Of a DNA stretch of 64,000 bases, positions 7,086-14,429 are shown piece after piece (positions within the stretch are counted from its first letter, which is position 1; the number at the start of each line of letters is the position of its first letter). The DNA is taken from positions 248,001 to 312,000 of the forward strand of contig JAACTB010000007.1 in the NCBI GenBank assembly GCA_009993605.1, given 5' to 3'. The notes under the pieces are model-generated. The model saw nothing but the letters and a program-made list of their open reading frames with translations, was not told where the DNA came from and did not search any database. A program made the translations under genes and the position numbers. The DNA comes from Erythrobacter sp. (GTDB lineage: Bacteria > Pseudomonadota > Alphaproteobacteria > Sphingomonadales > Sphingomonadaceae).

Positions 7086-9445
7086 CGATCATCCCAGTAA
7101 CTGGAGGCCATCTTCCGCTTGCGCTTCGTCGGTTTTTTGACCGGCTTGGCTGGCCTTTGCGGGGATTCTACCATCTCCGGGGATTCCGGCGGCGGCGCGG
7201 GCGGATCTTCCTGCGGCTGGTCGTCTTCGACCTCCTCTTCGTCGGCGGACGGAAGCGCAGATGCGGTCGCTCCGACCTTATCTGCCTGATGCTGGAGCGA
7301 CCACGCCGGATACATGGACTGGATCGCGCGAAGGCCGGCGAGCGCGTAGACGCGGCAGTCGAGCGGTTCGTTTGCGACGGTCTTGTCGAGATGCTCCCAG
7401 ACGAGATGTCCGTTCTTCTCGACCTGCGTCTCGGCGAGGACGCCTTTGATCCAGAGCTCGTGCCGCGTGTTCGGGAAGTGCATGGCGCCGGGGCCGTGCA
7501 TCGTCGCCAGATGGCTCGCGATCGTGTCCTTCGCCTCGCGCGTGCCGACGTTCCACAATTTAACCGAACCATCGGCGAACCGCTTGAACGATTTCGCGTC
7601 CGCAGCCGCGCCGGCCCATGTCCGATAGACCGCCTTGCCGCGTTCGCCGATGCCCTTGACCGCGAAGAGGAAGATACCGCGCGCATGGAGCCGCGCTTGG
7701 TGCTTCGCTACGAAAGACGCCGCCTGGTCCGGATTGTTACCGGCATCGATGCAGACGGCCATGGGCAGAAAGGTGCGACCGTCGCGACGGTGCATCGCGG
7801 TCTCGATTGCGGGCACCAGCACACGGTCCCATTCGCTCAGATCGCGCGTGTTAGCGTATGGCTCGTCATAATCGATCGACCACGACTCCTCGCCCGGTCC
7901 CCAGCCGACACGCTCGATAGCGAAACGCGAATTCGATCCGTCCGCCGCACCTTGCTGCACGTCGATGCCGAGCGTGACCATCGCCACCGGATCCGGGACG
8001 TAGTAGATCGGCCGCTCGAACGGGTCCTCGGGATCCTCCAGCGGCTTCGCTTCCCAGACCTCGCCCTGTTCGCTCAGGCTCTCGACCGAGATCGCCTTGC
8101 TCTTCTTCTCCTCGAAGGGGAGACCGACGACGGTGTTCCAGAAGGCGCGGCGCTTGGCCGGATCGCGGATGACCTGTATCCAGTCGATCGCCATCTGGCG
8201 CAGACCATATTTCGGATTATAGAAGCGGCCGTAGCGCGCGGACGCGACGATGTTCGGAACCGGCATGCGGCCGCAGTGCTTGCACTTGGCTCGGTCGACG
8301 CCGCACGCGCCGTGGCCGATCGGCTCCACACCCAGCGGCGCGCCGTATGGCTGCCAGATGCGCTCATAGTCCTCGGCGGTCTGATCGCAGGACGCCCACT
8401 CCTTCGCCGGGTCCTGATACTCGCCGCAGCACTTGAACGCCCGCGTCGCGCGCCAGTGCACCGCGCCAGCGCGCAGCATGCGCTGCCGGTCCGCCTGGTC
8501 GTGCGCGTATCCGCAGGACGGGCAGACATATGACGCGCCGTCCGGAAGGAACTCGCCGCCGGCGTCAGCGTCCGCCTTCGGGATGTGGAGTGAATAGCGG
8601 CCGTCTTCGTATTCGAACTCGGCGAAGTGATCGTGACCGCAGCCTTGGCACTGGACGTATGGAAGGCGCCGATCGCCGCTGAGCCAGATCTTCCAGATCG
8701 TCGGCAGGCCCTTGCCACGATTCTTCACGGTCGGAGAAGAGACCGCCATGAGGAGATAGTTATGCGAAAACTCGGGCGTGCGGCCCTTTGCGAGCTGGTA
8801 GGTGTCGCCATCGCTGCCCGCGTTTTCGTGCCCATCGATTTCGTCGAGCAAGAGCACGCGCTCCGGCATCATCGTGAAGGTGCGCCGGGTGTCCGACGAG
8901 CCTGCGCGGAAGCGGCCGCCGGGGAAGTATTTTTTGACGTTCGTGTTCCCGCTGCCCTTCTCGGTGCTGATCAGCGGCTTGAGGACCGGGGTGGCCTCGA
9001 CCATCGCCATCAACTTGTCGGCGGTGAATTGCTTCGCATCGTCCTCGGAGGGGCCGACGTAGAGGATCGGACACGGATCCGAATGGATGTGCCGGCCCGC
9101 GATCGATTCCAGCACCGTCGTCTTGCCGGACTGGGTGCAAGCCATGAGACCGATTTCGCGGACGCCGGGCTCGTCGCACCAGAGATAGACGCCGCGCGTG
9201 ACCTCCATCGCGGAAACGCGGAACGGGGAATTCGGCGCGGCTGTCCCGCGTCCATGCCGCCGGTGCAGCTCGGACCACTCGACCAGACTGAGGCTCGGCT
9301 CGCGATGCAGACGACGGCACGACGCTTCGCGAAACGAAACGCGCGCGCGATCAGCGCGCTGCTCGAACGAACCACGCGCCTGGCGCACACCACGCGTCAG
9401 CTCGTCGCCGATGCGCTGCAGCACTTTCGTCGTGCGCAGTATCAT
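7082..9445 (-). CDS. Terminase large subunit (GpA family)
   Basis: The 787-residue DNA packaging motor and concatemer-cutting nuclease. The ATPase has a Walker A-like ACTQSGKTT at about 102-110 and Walker B VLLLDEID at about 197-204. Two CxxC pairs (CQGCG near 263, CPSCG near 302) and a later CKHCGR segment fit the zinc-containing linker of this family. The nuclease half starts around LGIDVQQG near residue 490. Start and stop both overlap neighbours as ATGA. The C-terminal acidic and Pro-rich tail contains PPPESPEMVES, encoded by late motif copy 3. Confidence 0.92.
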   Translation of the reverse strand: MILRTTKVLQRIGDELTRGVRQARGSFEQRADRARVSFREASCRRLHREPSLSLVEWSELHRRHGRGTAAPNSPFRVSAMEVTRGVYLWCDEPGVREIGLMACTQSGKTTVLESIAGRHIHSDPCPILYVGPSEDDAKQFTADKLMAMVEATPVLKPLISTEKGSGNTNVKKYFPGGRFRAGSSDTRRTFTMMPERVLLLDEIDGHENAGSDGDTYQLAKGRTPEFSHNYLLMAVSSPTVKNRGKGLPTIWKIWLSGDRRLPYVQCQGCGHDHFAEFEYEDGRYSLHIPKADADAGGEFLPDGASYVCPSCGYAHDQADRQRMLRAGAVHWRATRAFKCCGEYQDPAKEWASCDQTAEDYERIWQPYGAPLGVEPIGHGACGVDRAKCKHCGRMPVPNIVASARYGRFYNPKYGLRQMAIDWIQVIRDPAKRRAFWNTVVGLPFEEKKSKAISVESLSEQGEVWEAKPLEDPEDPFERPIYYVPDPVAMVTLGIDVQQGAADGSNSRFAIERVGWGPGEESWSIDYDEPYANTRDLSEWDRVLVPAIETAMHRRDGRTFLPMAVCIDAGNNPDQAASFVAKHQARLHARGIFLFAVKGIGERGKAVYRTWAGAAADAKSFKRFADGSVKLWNVGTREAKDTIASHLATMHGPGAMHFPNTRHELWIKGVLAETQVEKNGHLVWEHLDKTVANEPLDCRVYALAGLRAIQSMYPAWSLQHQADKVGATASALPSADEEEVEDDQPQEDPPAPPPESPEMVESPQRPAKPVKKPTKRKRKMASSYWDDR
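7165..7195 (-). promoter_or_regulatory. Putative late promoter, repeat copy 3 (inside terminase 3' end)
   Basis: CCGCCGCCGGAAT, twelve bases, then TGG-TAGAAT on the minus strand, inside the codons for the terminase tail. Transcription would begin near 7158, about 73 bases before the gpW-like gene. Confidence 0.5.
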
Positions 9446-10104
9446 CCTCGGCCCTCGATGGCGACGCCGCCAACCAGCGGATGCGCGTCTGGCGAAGAGG
9501 GATCGACATGATCGGCGTTGAGGTTGAGCAGCGCGGTTTCGACCTCCGCATCGATAGCGGCGCAGATGTCGGCCGGGTCGTCCATGGTCGAAAGCGGGCC
9601 CATGAGACGCGCACCCAGCGAACGGAGATGGACCGCGACATAGGCGGAGTCGTCCTCGTAGACGGCCGTCGCCAGTTCGACCTCGATCAGTTTCAGCCGT
9701 TGCTTGTCGCGCTCGTCCTCGCGCATGTCAGCGCGCGCTCGCAGATCGCGGAGCTTCTCGGCCTCGAGGACATCATCCGGATCGGCCTCGAGGCGGCCTT
9801 CAGCCTTACCGCGAGCCTCGACGAAACGGAGGACCGCTGGGAGATAAAAGCCCTTGCCGCAGATAGATCGCTCGAGCCCAGCCTGTTCCCACTTGTAGAC
9901 CGTGTCGCGGGAGTAGCCGATCGCCGCGGCGAGTTCGGTAGGCGTCCAGACGCGCTCCGAAGGCGTATTTTTGGCCGAAGTGTCAGATGCGGGTCGCCCG
10001 CGTTTCGACACCGTCTTGACCTTGCGCGGCTTTCGGACCGGCTTCGCGGAAGCATCCTTCCCGGCCTGCGCAATCGCCTCATCCAGTTTCGATTTCGCCG
10101 CCAA
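9442..10104 (-). CDS. Terminase small subunit
   Basis: A 220-residue protein immediately before the large terminase, overlapping it by four bases. A helix-turn-helix lies at about 54-74 (TPTELAAAIGYSRDTVYKWE), expected for a protein that binds the phage packaging site, and is followed by a charged helical stretch (about 105-150) for oligomerisation and contact with the large subunit. The N-terminal 50 residues are Lys/Arg/Pro-rich and probably disordered. The start is TTG at 10104, with GGAG ten bases upstream; no in-frame ATG or GTG fits better. Late motif copy 4 lies 48 bases upstream. Confidence 0.8.
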   Translation of the reverse strand: MAAKSKLDEAIAQAGKDASAKPVRKPRKVKTVSKRGRPASDTSAKNTPSERVWTPTELAAAIGYSRDTVYKWEQAGLERSICGKGFYLPAVLRFVEARGKAEGRLEADPDDVLEAEKLRDLRARADMREDERDKQRLKLIEVELATAVYEDDSAYVAVHLRSLGARLMGPLSTMDDPADICAAIDAEVETALLNLNADHVDPSSPDAHPLVGGVAIEGRG

Positions 10105-10151
10105 CGCCGCAGAACTCCGCCATTCCCGCCCGTTTGGCAGGGGTCGCGGAT

Positions 10152-10182
10152 ATTATCGCACGTTCAGGTATTCCGGCGGCGG
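10152..10182 (-). promoter_or_regulatory. Putative late promoter, repeat copy 4 (ahead of terminase)
   Basis: CCGCCGCCGGAAT, twelve bases, then TGC-GATAAT on the minus strand. It lies in the 185-base gap between the 10290 gene and the terminase operon, so it is the best candidate for the head of the late operon. About 60 bases further upstream (10212-10217) TGCAATAAT forms another extended -10 without the GC-rich block. I see no terminator in this gap. Confidence 0.6.
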
Positions 10183-10289
10183 ATCAGGAACGCGGAGGAA
10201 GGATCAAGTGTATTATTGCAAATTTTCGGCCGGTTTCGTAGGCGGAGAACGCGAGACGCGAACCCACCGCATGTTGTGCCGATACCCCC

Positions 10290-10766
10290 TCAGAAGGACC
10301 CGCTCATACTAGATGTGGTGTCCGGTCGCTCCGGCCCACCATCCACGGTATCGCCCCGCCCTGCGCTCTTCATCGCCGCCTCGCGATCCGCCTGTGTCGC
10401 CCTGCCCTCGAAGATCCGCGTCCGGCTTTCCCGCTCTTCATCATTCGCTGCACCTTCCAGAAGATCGCGGATCCCTGCCATCGCGTGCAACGGATCGATC
10501 GCGCCGTGATGGAGGAGCAGTCCTAAAACGAATGTCGTGCTCTGAGGCGAATGAGCGGTGATCTCGCCTTGCCGTTCCCTGATCTCCGCAAAGGCTCGCG
10601 ATAGCTGCTCGTCCGACATTGGCGTCAACCGCAGTGAACGATCGTGAGTTCTCAGTGCGACGAGTTCGAAATTCGCGCCGACCCTCCATCGTGCGCCTTC
10701 GATCAGGAACGGGTCCATTGCCGGGTCATATACGAAGGGCTTCGCAGGCCGCCTCTTACTTGCCAT
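10290..10766 (-). CDS. Phage protein of unknown function
   Basis: 158 residues beginning MASKRRPAKPFVYDPAM. The middle contains a helical segment (SDEQLSRAFAEIRERQGEI) and a hydrophobic helix (TTFVLGLLLHHGAIDPLHAM). No known domain is recognised. It overlaps the preceding HTH gene by 11 bases, so the two are translated together, and it is the last gene before the terminase promoter region. A role in late gene control or DNA packaging is possible from position alone. Confidence 0.7.
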   Translation of the reverse strand: MASKRRPAKPFVYDPAMDPFLIEGARWRVGANFELVALRTHDRSLRLTPMSDEQLSRAFAEIRERQGEITAHSPQSTTFVLGLLLHHGAIDPLHAMAGIRDLLEGAANDEERESRTRIFEGRATQADREAAMKSAGRGDTVDGGPERPDTTSSMSGSF

Positions 10767-11133
10767 CTGTCCCGGTCCGCTTCGACACCGCCTCGCTCAG
10801 CGCATGTCGCGCTTCCTCCTCCGACCATCCCGCTGCCTTACTCGACACGACGATCTCGGCTGCGATCCTTCGCATTGCCTCAGTGAGGATGCTTCGGGTC
10901 TCGCCATCGCCGAACACTTGGACACTCGGAGCCGCCGGAACGCTTACCACTGTGCGGCTCTGCAGGTAGGCACGGATGGCCTCGGCAGTCTCCGGCTTCG
11001 ATATGCCGTCCTTCGCCCATCGCTGCACGGTGCGGACGGCTACGCCTCGGTCGCGAGCCAATGCAGATTGCCAGCCGGGTCCGAAGACGCGGCTGGCGAG
11101 GTCGGCGAGTTCTGTGGGTGGAAGTGTGGTCAT
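10756..11133 (-). CDS. Phage HTH protein (possible late regulator)
   Basis: 125 residues with a helix-turn-helix near the N-terminus (WQSALARDRGVAVRTVQRWAKD, about residues 20-42). Ahead of it is a short acidic helix; the C-terminal half is helical (ILTEAMRRIAAEIVVSSKAAG). The start overlaps the stop of the upstream gene as ATGA. Being the only DNA-binding-like gene just upstream of the late genes, it is a candidate activator of the repeated late promoter motif; this is inference. Alternatively it could be a second terminase-type binding protein. Confidence 0.65.
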   Translation of the reverse strand: MTTLPPTELADLASRVFGPGWQSALARDRGVAVRTVQRWAKDGISKPETAEAIRAYLQSRTVVSVPAAPSVQVFGDGETRSILTEAMRRIAAEIVVSSKAAGWSEEEARHALSEAVSKRTGTDGK

Positions 11134-11537
11134 TCGCTATTGCTCTCTTCGATCGCCTCTTTTTGTTCTTCGAGAGAGACGATCTGCATGAAGTGGAAAC
11201 CTCTACCTAGAGGGATTTGGTTTCCGAGCGCCACGATACTGCCGTCATCGAGCTCGCATATGTAATCGCAATAATCGCGATACTCGTCCAAAGCCAAGCC
11301 GGTCGGACAGGTCTGCTCGAGATGCCATATCCGATCTTTGATGCGCTCCTTCGCTTCTTCCTGTTCCTCATCCGAACAACCGTGGATCAGGTTGAAGGCG
11401 CGCTCTGCATCCCAGTAGTTCCGCTCATTGATCTCTTCGATCAAAGCCGCGTCAGGGGTGAAGTTGAAAGTGCCGCCCTTCTCGCGGAGGGCTTCGAACT
11501 TTTCGAAGGTGATCGTGTCGTCAGTGGTGGTGGTCAT
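11130..11537 (-). CDS. Phage protein of unknown function, first gene of a regulated operon
   Basis: The start chosen is ATG 11537 (MTTTTDDTITFEK), with AAGGAA upstream, giving 135 residues. The open frame extends upstream to 11735 but that part covers a promoter and operator and has no coding character. The protein is acidic and helical (ERNYWDAERAFNLIHGCSDE) with several Cys and Tyr residues and no domain I recognise. It leads the 11130-10756-10290 operon. Confidence 0.7.
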   Translation of the reverse strand: MTTTTDDTITFEKFEALREKGGTFNFTPDAALIEEINERNYWDAERAFNLIHGCSDEEQEEAKERIKDRIWHLEQTCPTGLALDEYRDYCDYICELDDGSIVALGNQIPLGRGFHFMQIVSLEEQKEAIEESNSE

Positions 11538-11582
11538 GTCGGTGTTCCTTCCGTTCGGAGCCGGCGTCGGTGCCGTTCTCAT

Positions 11583-11618
11583 GTCGTAAATAATACGACT
11601 CAATCTCCGGCCTTTCAA
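11583..11618 (-). promoter_or_regulatory. Sigma-70-type promoter with palindromic operator over the -10
   Basis: On the minus strand TTGAAA (11613-11618) and TATTAT (11590-11595) are separated by exactly 17 bases. A perfect dyad, GTCGTA-5-TACGAC (11583-11599), covers the -10. The expected start is near 11582, giving a leader of about 45 bases before the 11537 ATG. A repressor binding the dyad would block polymerase. Confidence 0.65.
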
Positions 11619-11727
11619 TAGGCTCATGTCGATTTCTGAAATTAATGCGCTCGGCGGTTTGCCGCGCGTGAAGAGATGAAAATGGAGGCGGGCATGCGCG
11701 CGGTGGGTCCGGCCTCGGAGAATACAA

Positions 11728-12336
11728 ATGACCACGAAAACGAGATGGAAAGATCACTGGACTGGACCCATCGGGCACGCGCCCGGACAGCCCATGGTCA
11801 TCACCGATGCGGGTGAAGGCGTCGGCTGGGGCGTGCTGCGGCGGCGCCTCGGCAAGGTCGACAACGATCTGGTCGAGTTCCTGCATCAGAAGCTGACGTT
11901 CGGTCGCGGTCCCTCGGCCACCGCACCGGACTGGCACGCGCAGGCGGTCCACACGGTCCTGCTGCCGGAAGACGCGCAGACGGACCTCCTCGACGCACGC
12001 CGCCTGGCCGAGCGCTACGAGGCCGACGCATTCCCCGGGATCAAGGATCTCGCATGCGTGGCGAAGATCACGATCTCGAAGAGCGATCAGGTGCTGCGCG
12101 AGTGGCCTCGCATCGTGAGGTTCGCCGCCGTGGAGTTCGCCGAGAAGCGCAAGCTCGGCTGCATCGCGATCCTGCACGTGCCTTCAAAAAGCGGAGTGCG
12201 CCGAAACAGTCACGTGCACCTAGTTGCCCCGGCTCGTGAACTCTCGTCGGACGGGTTCGGCAGCTTCGTCAGGCCCTTCGCATCGGACGCCGGCGGTCCG
12301 GAGATCGCGAGGGCGTGGCGCGACTGGCCGGCTTGA
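11728..12336 (+). CDS. MobA/MobL-like (HUH relaxase-related) orphan protein
   Basis: A 202-residue protein on the strand opposite to its neighbours. Near residue 157 it reads GVRRNSHVHLVAPARELSSDGFGSF, which resembles the HUH metal-binding motif of MobA/MobL relaxases (two histidines around a hydrophobic residue, followed by a DGFG turn), and the C-terminus has a WRDW segment like those proteins. It is far shorter than a relaxase-helicase and has no partner mob genes. The start ATG 11728 has GGAG seven bases upstream. Its own strand, a terminator at its end, and its flanking phage genes make it look like a moron. Enzyme activity is uncertain. Confidence 0.5.
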   Translation: MTTKTRWKDHWTGPIGHAPGQPMVITDAGEGVGWGVLRRRLGKVDNDLVEFLHQKLTFGRGPSATAPDWHAQAVHTVLLPEDAQTDLLDARRLAERYEADAFPGIKDLACVAKITISKSDQVLREWPRIVRFAAVEFAEKRKLGCIAILHVPSKSGVRRNSHVHLVAPARELSSDGFGSFVRPFASDAGGPEIARAWRDWPA

Positions 12337-12351
12337 TCGGATAAACGAAGG

Positions 12352-12376
12352 CGCCCCGGTCATCGCGACCGGGGCG
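12352..12376. terminator. Bidirectional hairpin between convergent genes
   Basis: CGCCCCGGTC and GACCGGGGCG pair perfectly around a five-base loop. It lies in the 52-base gap between the rightward MobA-like gene and the leftward 12389 gene. There is no long T-run. Confidence 0.7.
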
Positions 12377-12388
12377 TAGTTCGCGTCG

Positions 12389-12655
12389 TTATTCGCCTAC
12401 CGGCAGACCCGCCTCATATTCCTGCATTGTGGCCGTGCTTCGGCCCTCGTCATCGATGAAAACGACGAGGGCTGCTCCGTGGACGATCCGGCCATGACTG
12501 TAGTAATTTTCGTGATCGAAATCCGCATCCGCGTTTTCGTCGACGTAGGCCTCGAACGCATCCTTTCCTTCGATTGCTGCGCGGAGATATCCGTCCATCA
12601 TCTGCATAGCTTCATCCTTGCGGCAGGCGCAGCGGTCGTCGTCATGGGGTTTCAT
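12389..12655 (-). CDS. Small phage protein of unknown function
   Basis: 88 residues from ATG 12655 with TGGAGAA eight bases upstream. The N-terminus is His/Asp/Cys-rich (MKPHDDDRCACRKDEAM), then an acidic helix, then a beta segment (GRIVHGAALVVFIDDEG). The two closely spaced cysteines could bind metal. It ends the leftward 14107-12389 operon, in front of the hairpin at 12352-12376. No family recognised. Confidence 0.6.
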   Translation of the reverse strand: MKPHDDDRCACRKDEAMQMMDGYLRAAIEGKDAFEAYVDENADADFDHENYYSHGRIVHGAALVVFIDDEGRSTATMQEYEAGLPVGE

Positions 12656-12672
12656 TGCAGTTCTCCAGTAAA

Positions 12673-13209
12673 TCAGGCGGCGCGCTCGAAGCGGTCAGCC
12701 AGTGAAATCCAAGCATCAGCCATCGCCGACGCGACGTTGCGCTCGAGATCCGCGAGCGATCCGCCGTTGTCGATCCGCGTCATTCGAGACGGGTCAAAGA
12801 CGATATCCATGGAGCTGGTCGGCTCCGGCGGCACTCCGCGCCCGCTCGAGTCCACCCACCAGATCGCGTCTAACAGGGGCGCGGCTGCCTCGAACTCGCG
12901 CGCAGAGCGCAGGCCGACCACGACATCGTGATCCGAGAGGATGTGCCGGACGAGCGTCGCGGGATCCGCGCTGTTGAGATCAGCGATGATGTCGAACCAT
13001 TCGCTACGGTGGTTCACGCGATCAGCGAAGCATGCCTCGCTGCTGTCGTAGTGGATACCCTCTTCGGCGAGCGCCAGGCGGACGATCTGCGCGGCCGCCG
13101 CGCTGGTCGAAGCGCAGCGCATGCCTTGATCGCGGGTGAGGATCTCGGCGACGGTGTCCTTCCCGGCGCGGGCGTGGCCGAGGACGAGGATGCTGGGACG
13201 CGTCTTCAT
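12673..13209 (-). CDS. Phage deoxynucleoside monophosphate kinase-like P-loop protein
   Basis: 178 residues from ATG 13209 (MKTRPSILVLGHARAGKDTV), which overlaps the preceding stop as ATGA and has AAGGTGA upstream. The P-loop GHARAGKDT at about residues 11-19 is of the GxxxxGKDT type seen in phage T4 gp1-like dNMP kinases and related adenylate kinase-like proteins. A later acidic segment (EPTSSMDIVFDP) and Arg-containing lid region fit. The probable job is phosphorylating dNMPs to support phage DNA synthesis. Confidence 0.65.
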   Translation of the reverse strand: MKTRPSILVLGHARAGKDTVAEILTRDQGMRCASTSAAAAQIVRLALAEEGIHYDSSEACFADRVNHRSEWFDIIADLNSADPATLVRHILSDHDVVVGLRSAREFEAAAPLLDAIWWVDSSGRGVPPEPTSSMDIVFDPSRMTRIDNGGSLADLERNVASAMADAWISLADRFERAA

Positions 13210-13487
13210 GAGCTCACCTTCGACTTCGTGATTCGCCTCCGGTCCGCGCATCGGCATTCCATGTCGACCTTGTCGAACTGGCTCACCGCCTCACCATCAT
13301 CGAACCGCAGGAAGTGCACCCGGAAGGGCTCACCAGTGCCATCGAGCTTATGCTCGGTGACAGCGACGGTTGCCGTCTGGCGATCGAACAGGCGGTCGTT
13401 CGGCCCCGGCCGATGAGGCCAGAGATAGCGATCGACCGCGACCGTCTCGCCTTCCATGTGGTTGATGCACTCGAGACAGAAGCTCAC
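13206..13487 (-). CDS. Small phage protein of unknown function
   Basis: 93 residues. The start is GTG 13487, overlapping the stop of the preceding gene (GTGA); a downstream ATG at residue 11 is an alternative. Four cysteines occur as CLEC near the N-terminus and CRC near the C-terminus, with histidines between, so a small zinc-binding fold is possible. The body (RTATVAVTEHKLDG-type strands, FRVHFLRFDDGEAV) is beta-rich. Its stop overlaps the kinase gene. Confidence 0.6.
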   Translation of the reverse strand: MSFCLECINHMEGETVAVDRYLWPHRPGPNDRLFDRQTATVAVTEHKLDGTGEPFRVHFLRFDDGEAVSQFDKVDMECRCADRRRITKSKVSS

Positions 13488-14107
13488 GAGCGCACCGCCC
13501 GGGCCAGAGCGCGATCGACGCTGCGGGCCACCGCCGGTCCGATCCTCGGCCGCACGAACTCGGTAACGTCGTCGACGAAGTGCAGGCGCGGCTTCAACCG
13601 GATCCGCTCGACGAACGCGAGGAGCATCTGGGACGCGCCACCGCCCTTGCGGCGGAACACGCCGTCGGCGGTCTGATAGGTGCCGGAGAGGCGCAGGGCG
13701 CGCTTCACGGCGTTGCGACCAGCCGAGCCGAGCGCGTTCTCCATTTCCTGCGCCACCGGGATGACGATGGCGGACGATCCGGATCCACGGGAGGCGCCGA
13801 TCGAGGCACGCGTTTGGGTGCCGCCCTCCTCTTGGGCGCGCAGGTATTTCGCCCGCTTGCCTTCGATGAACACGGCTGCCTCGGGCACCGCCTGCCCCTT
13901 GTCGGCGCGATAGACCTGCGTTCCGGTGATGGTGAAGCGCGACGGACGGTCCAGTCGCTTCTGCATGTTGCCGCGCTCGAAGCGCATGGCTTGGAAAGCC
14001 ACGTCATTGAGGCCTCGCGCGACGCCGAACTCGGTCGCCTCGCCGATCTTGGACATGCCCCGGAGGGCGGCGCGGGCGTCGATAGCGGCGAGGGTTCTGC
14101 TGGTCAT
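13484..14107 (-). CDS. Putative phage minor tail / virion morphogenesis protein (gpZ-like)
   Basis: 207 basic residues beginning MTSRTLAAIDARAALRGMSK. The helix with ATEFGVARGLNDVAFQAMR and the later KYLRAQEEGGTQTR segment resemble lambda gpZ-type tail completion proteins: long N-terminal helix, basic beta middle, C-terminal helix (RIGPAVARSVDRALARAV). No other gpZ-like gene is seen between connector and tail terminator, so this one may be displaced from the usual place. It is the first gene of a leftward operon with dNMP kinase. The predicted promoter at 14114-14143 puts the message start at or next to the ATG. Confidence 0.45.
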   Translation of the reverse strand: MTSRTLAAIDARAALRGMSKIGEATEFGVARGLNDVAFQAMRFERGNMQKRLDRPSRFTITGTQVYRADKGQAVPEAAVFIEGKRAKYLRAQEEGGTQTRASIGASRGSGSSAIVIPVAQEMENALGSAGRNAVKRALRLSGTYQTADGVFRRKGGGASQMLLAFVERIRLKPRLHFVDDVTEFVRPRIGPAVARSVDRALARAVRS

Positions 14108-14113
14108 GACGCA

Positions 14114-14143
14114 ATTGTAACGCCTTGCCTATGTCCTGCGCAA
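14114..14143 (-). promoter_or_regulatory. Predicted promoter for the 14107-12389 operon
   Basis: On the minus strand TTGCGC (14138-14143), 18 bases, TACAAT (14114-14119). The ATG at 14107 lies six bases beyond the -10, so the transcript would be leaderless or nearly so. An inverted CCTTGC/GCAAGG pair (14123-14128 and 14140-14145) overlaps the spacer and -35. Confidence 0.4.
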
Positions 14144-14162
14144 GGGGTCCTTGCACGAAAAT

Positions 14163-14221
14163 TGAGACGTGAGCATTTTTTGAGACGTTTTTGGGACCGG
14201 GGAGCAGATATCAACGTCTCA
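14163..14221. repeat. TGAGACGT triplicate (operator-like)
   Basis: TGAGACGT occurs at 14163-14170 and 14181-14188 (18 bases apart) and inverted at 14214-14221. The A/T-rich stretches between (TTTTTT, TTTTT) suggest bendable operator DNA just upstream of the leftward promoter. No gene is evident in the whole 14108-14711 interval. Confidence 0.45.
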
Positions 14222-14406
14222 CTGCATCGATAGATCATTCTTCCTAGGACAGTTGCACCAAGAACCAGATTGACGTTAGAAGCGGAACTGTGAGGTTAAT
14301 CACCATCACGGTCGTCCATTCAACGAAAGCGGCTATCGCTATGTTCTCGAATGCAGCTGGCGTATCCACATTGGGCGGAGAGGAGCGAAGAGACGCTCCG
14401 TCCAGT

Positions 14407-14420
14407 GTGTGTATACACAC
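14407..14420. promoter_or_regulatory. Perfect 14-bp palindrome GTGTGTATACACAC
   Basis: A 14-bp perfect dyad just upstream of the GCTAAAC iteron array in the prophage control region. It differs from the TGAGACGT and GCTAAAC elements, so a third DNA-binding protein (perhaps the XRE protein at 17473 or a repressor outside the window) may use it. Confidence 0.45.
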
Positions 14421-14429
14421 TGATTAGAC

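Noticed and set aside
14244..14369. A 41-residue hydrophobic peptide frame on the minus strand (GTG 14369) in the phage control region
   Set aside because: It has a membrane-like segment but no Shine-Dalgarno or clear promoter, and the interval is dominated by repeats; it may be chance.
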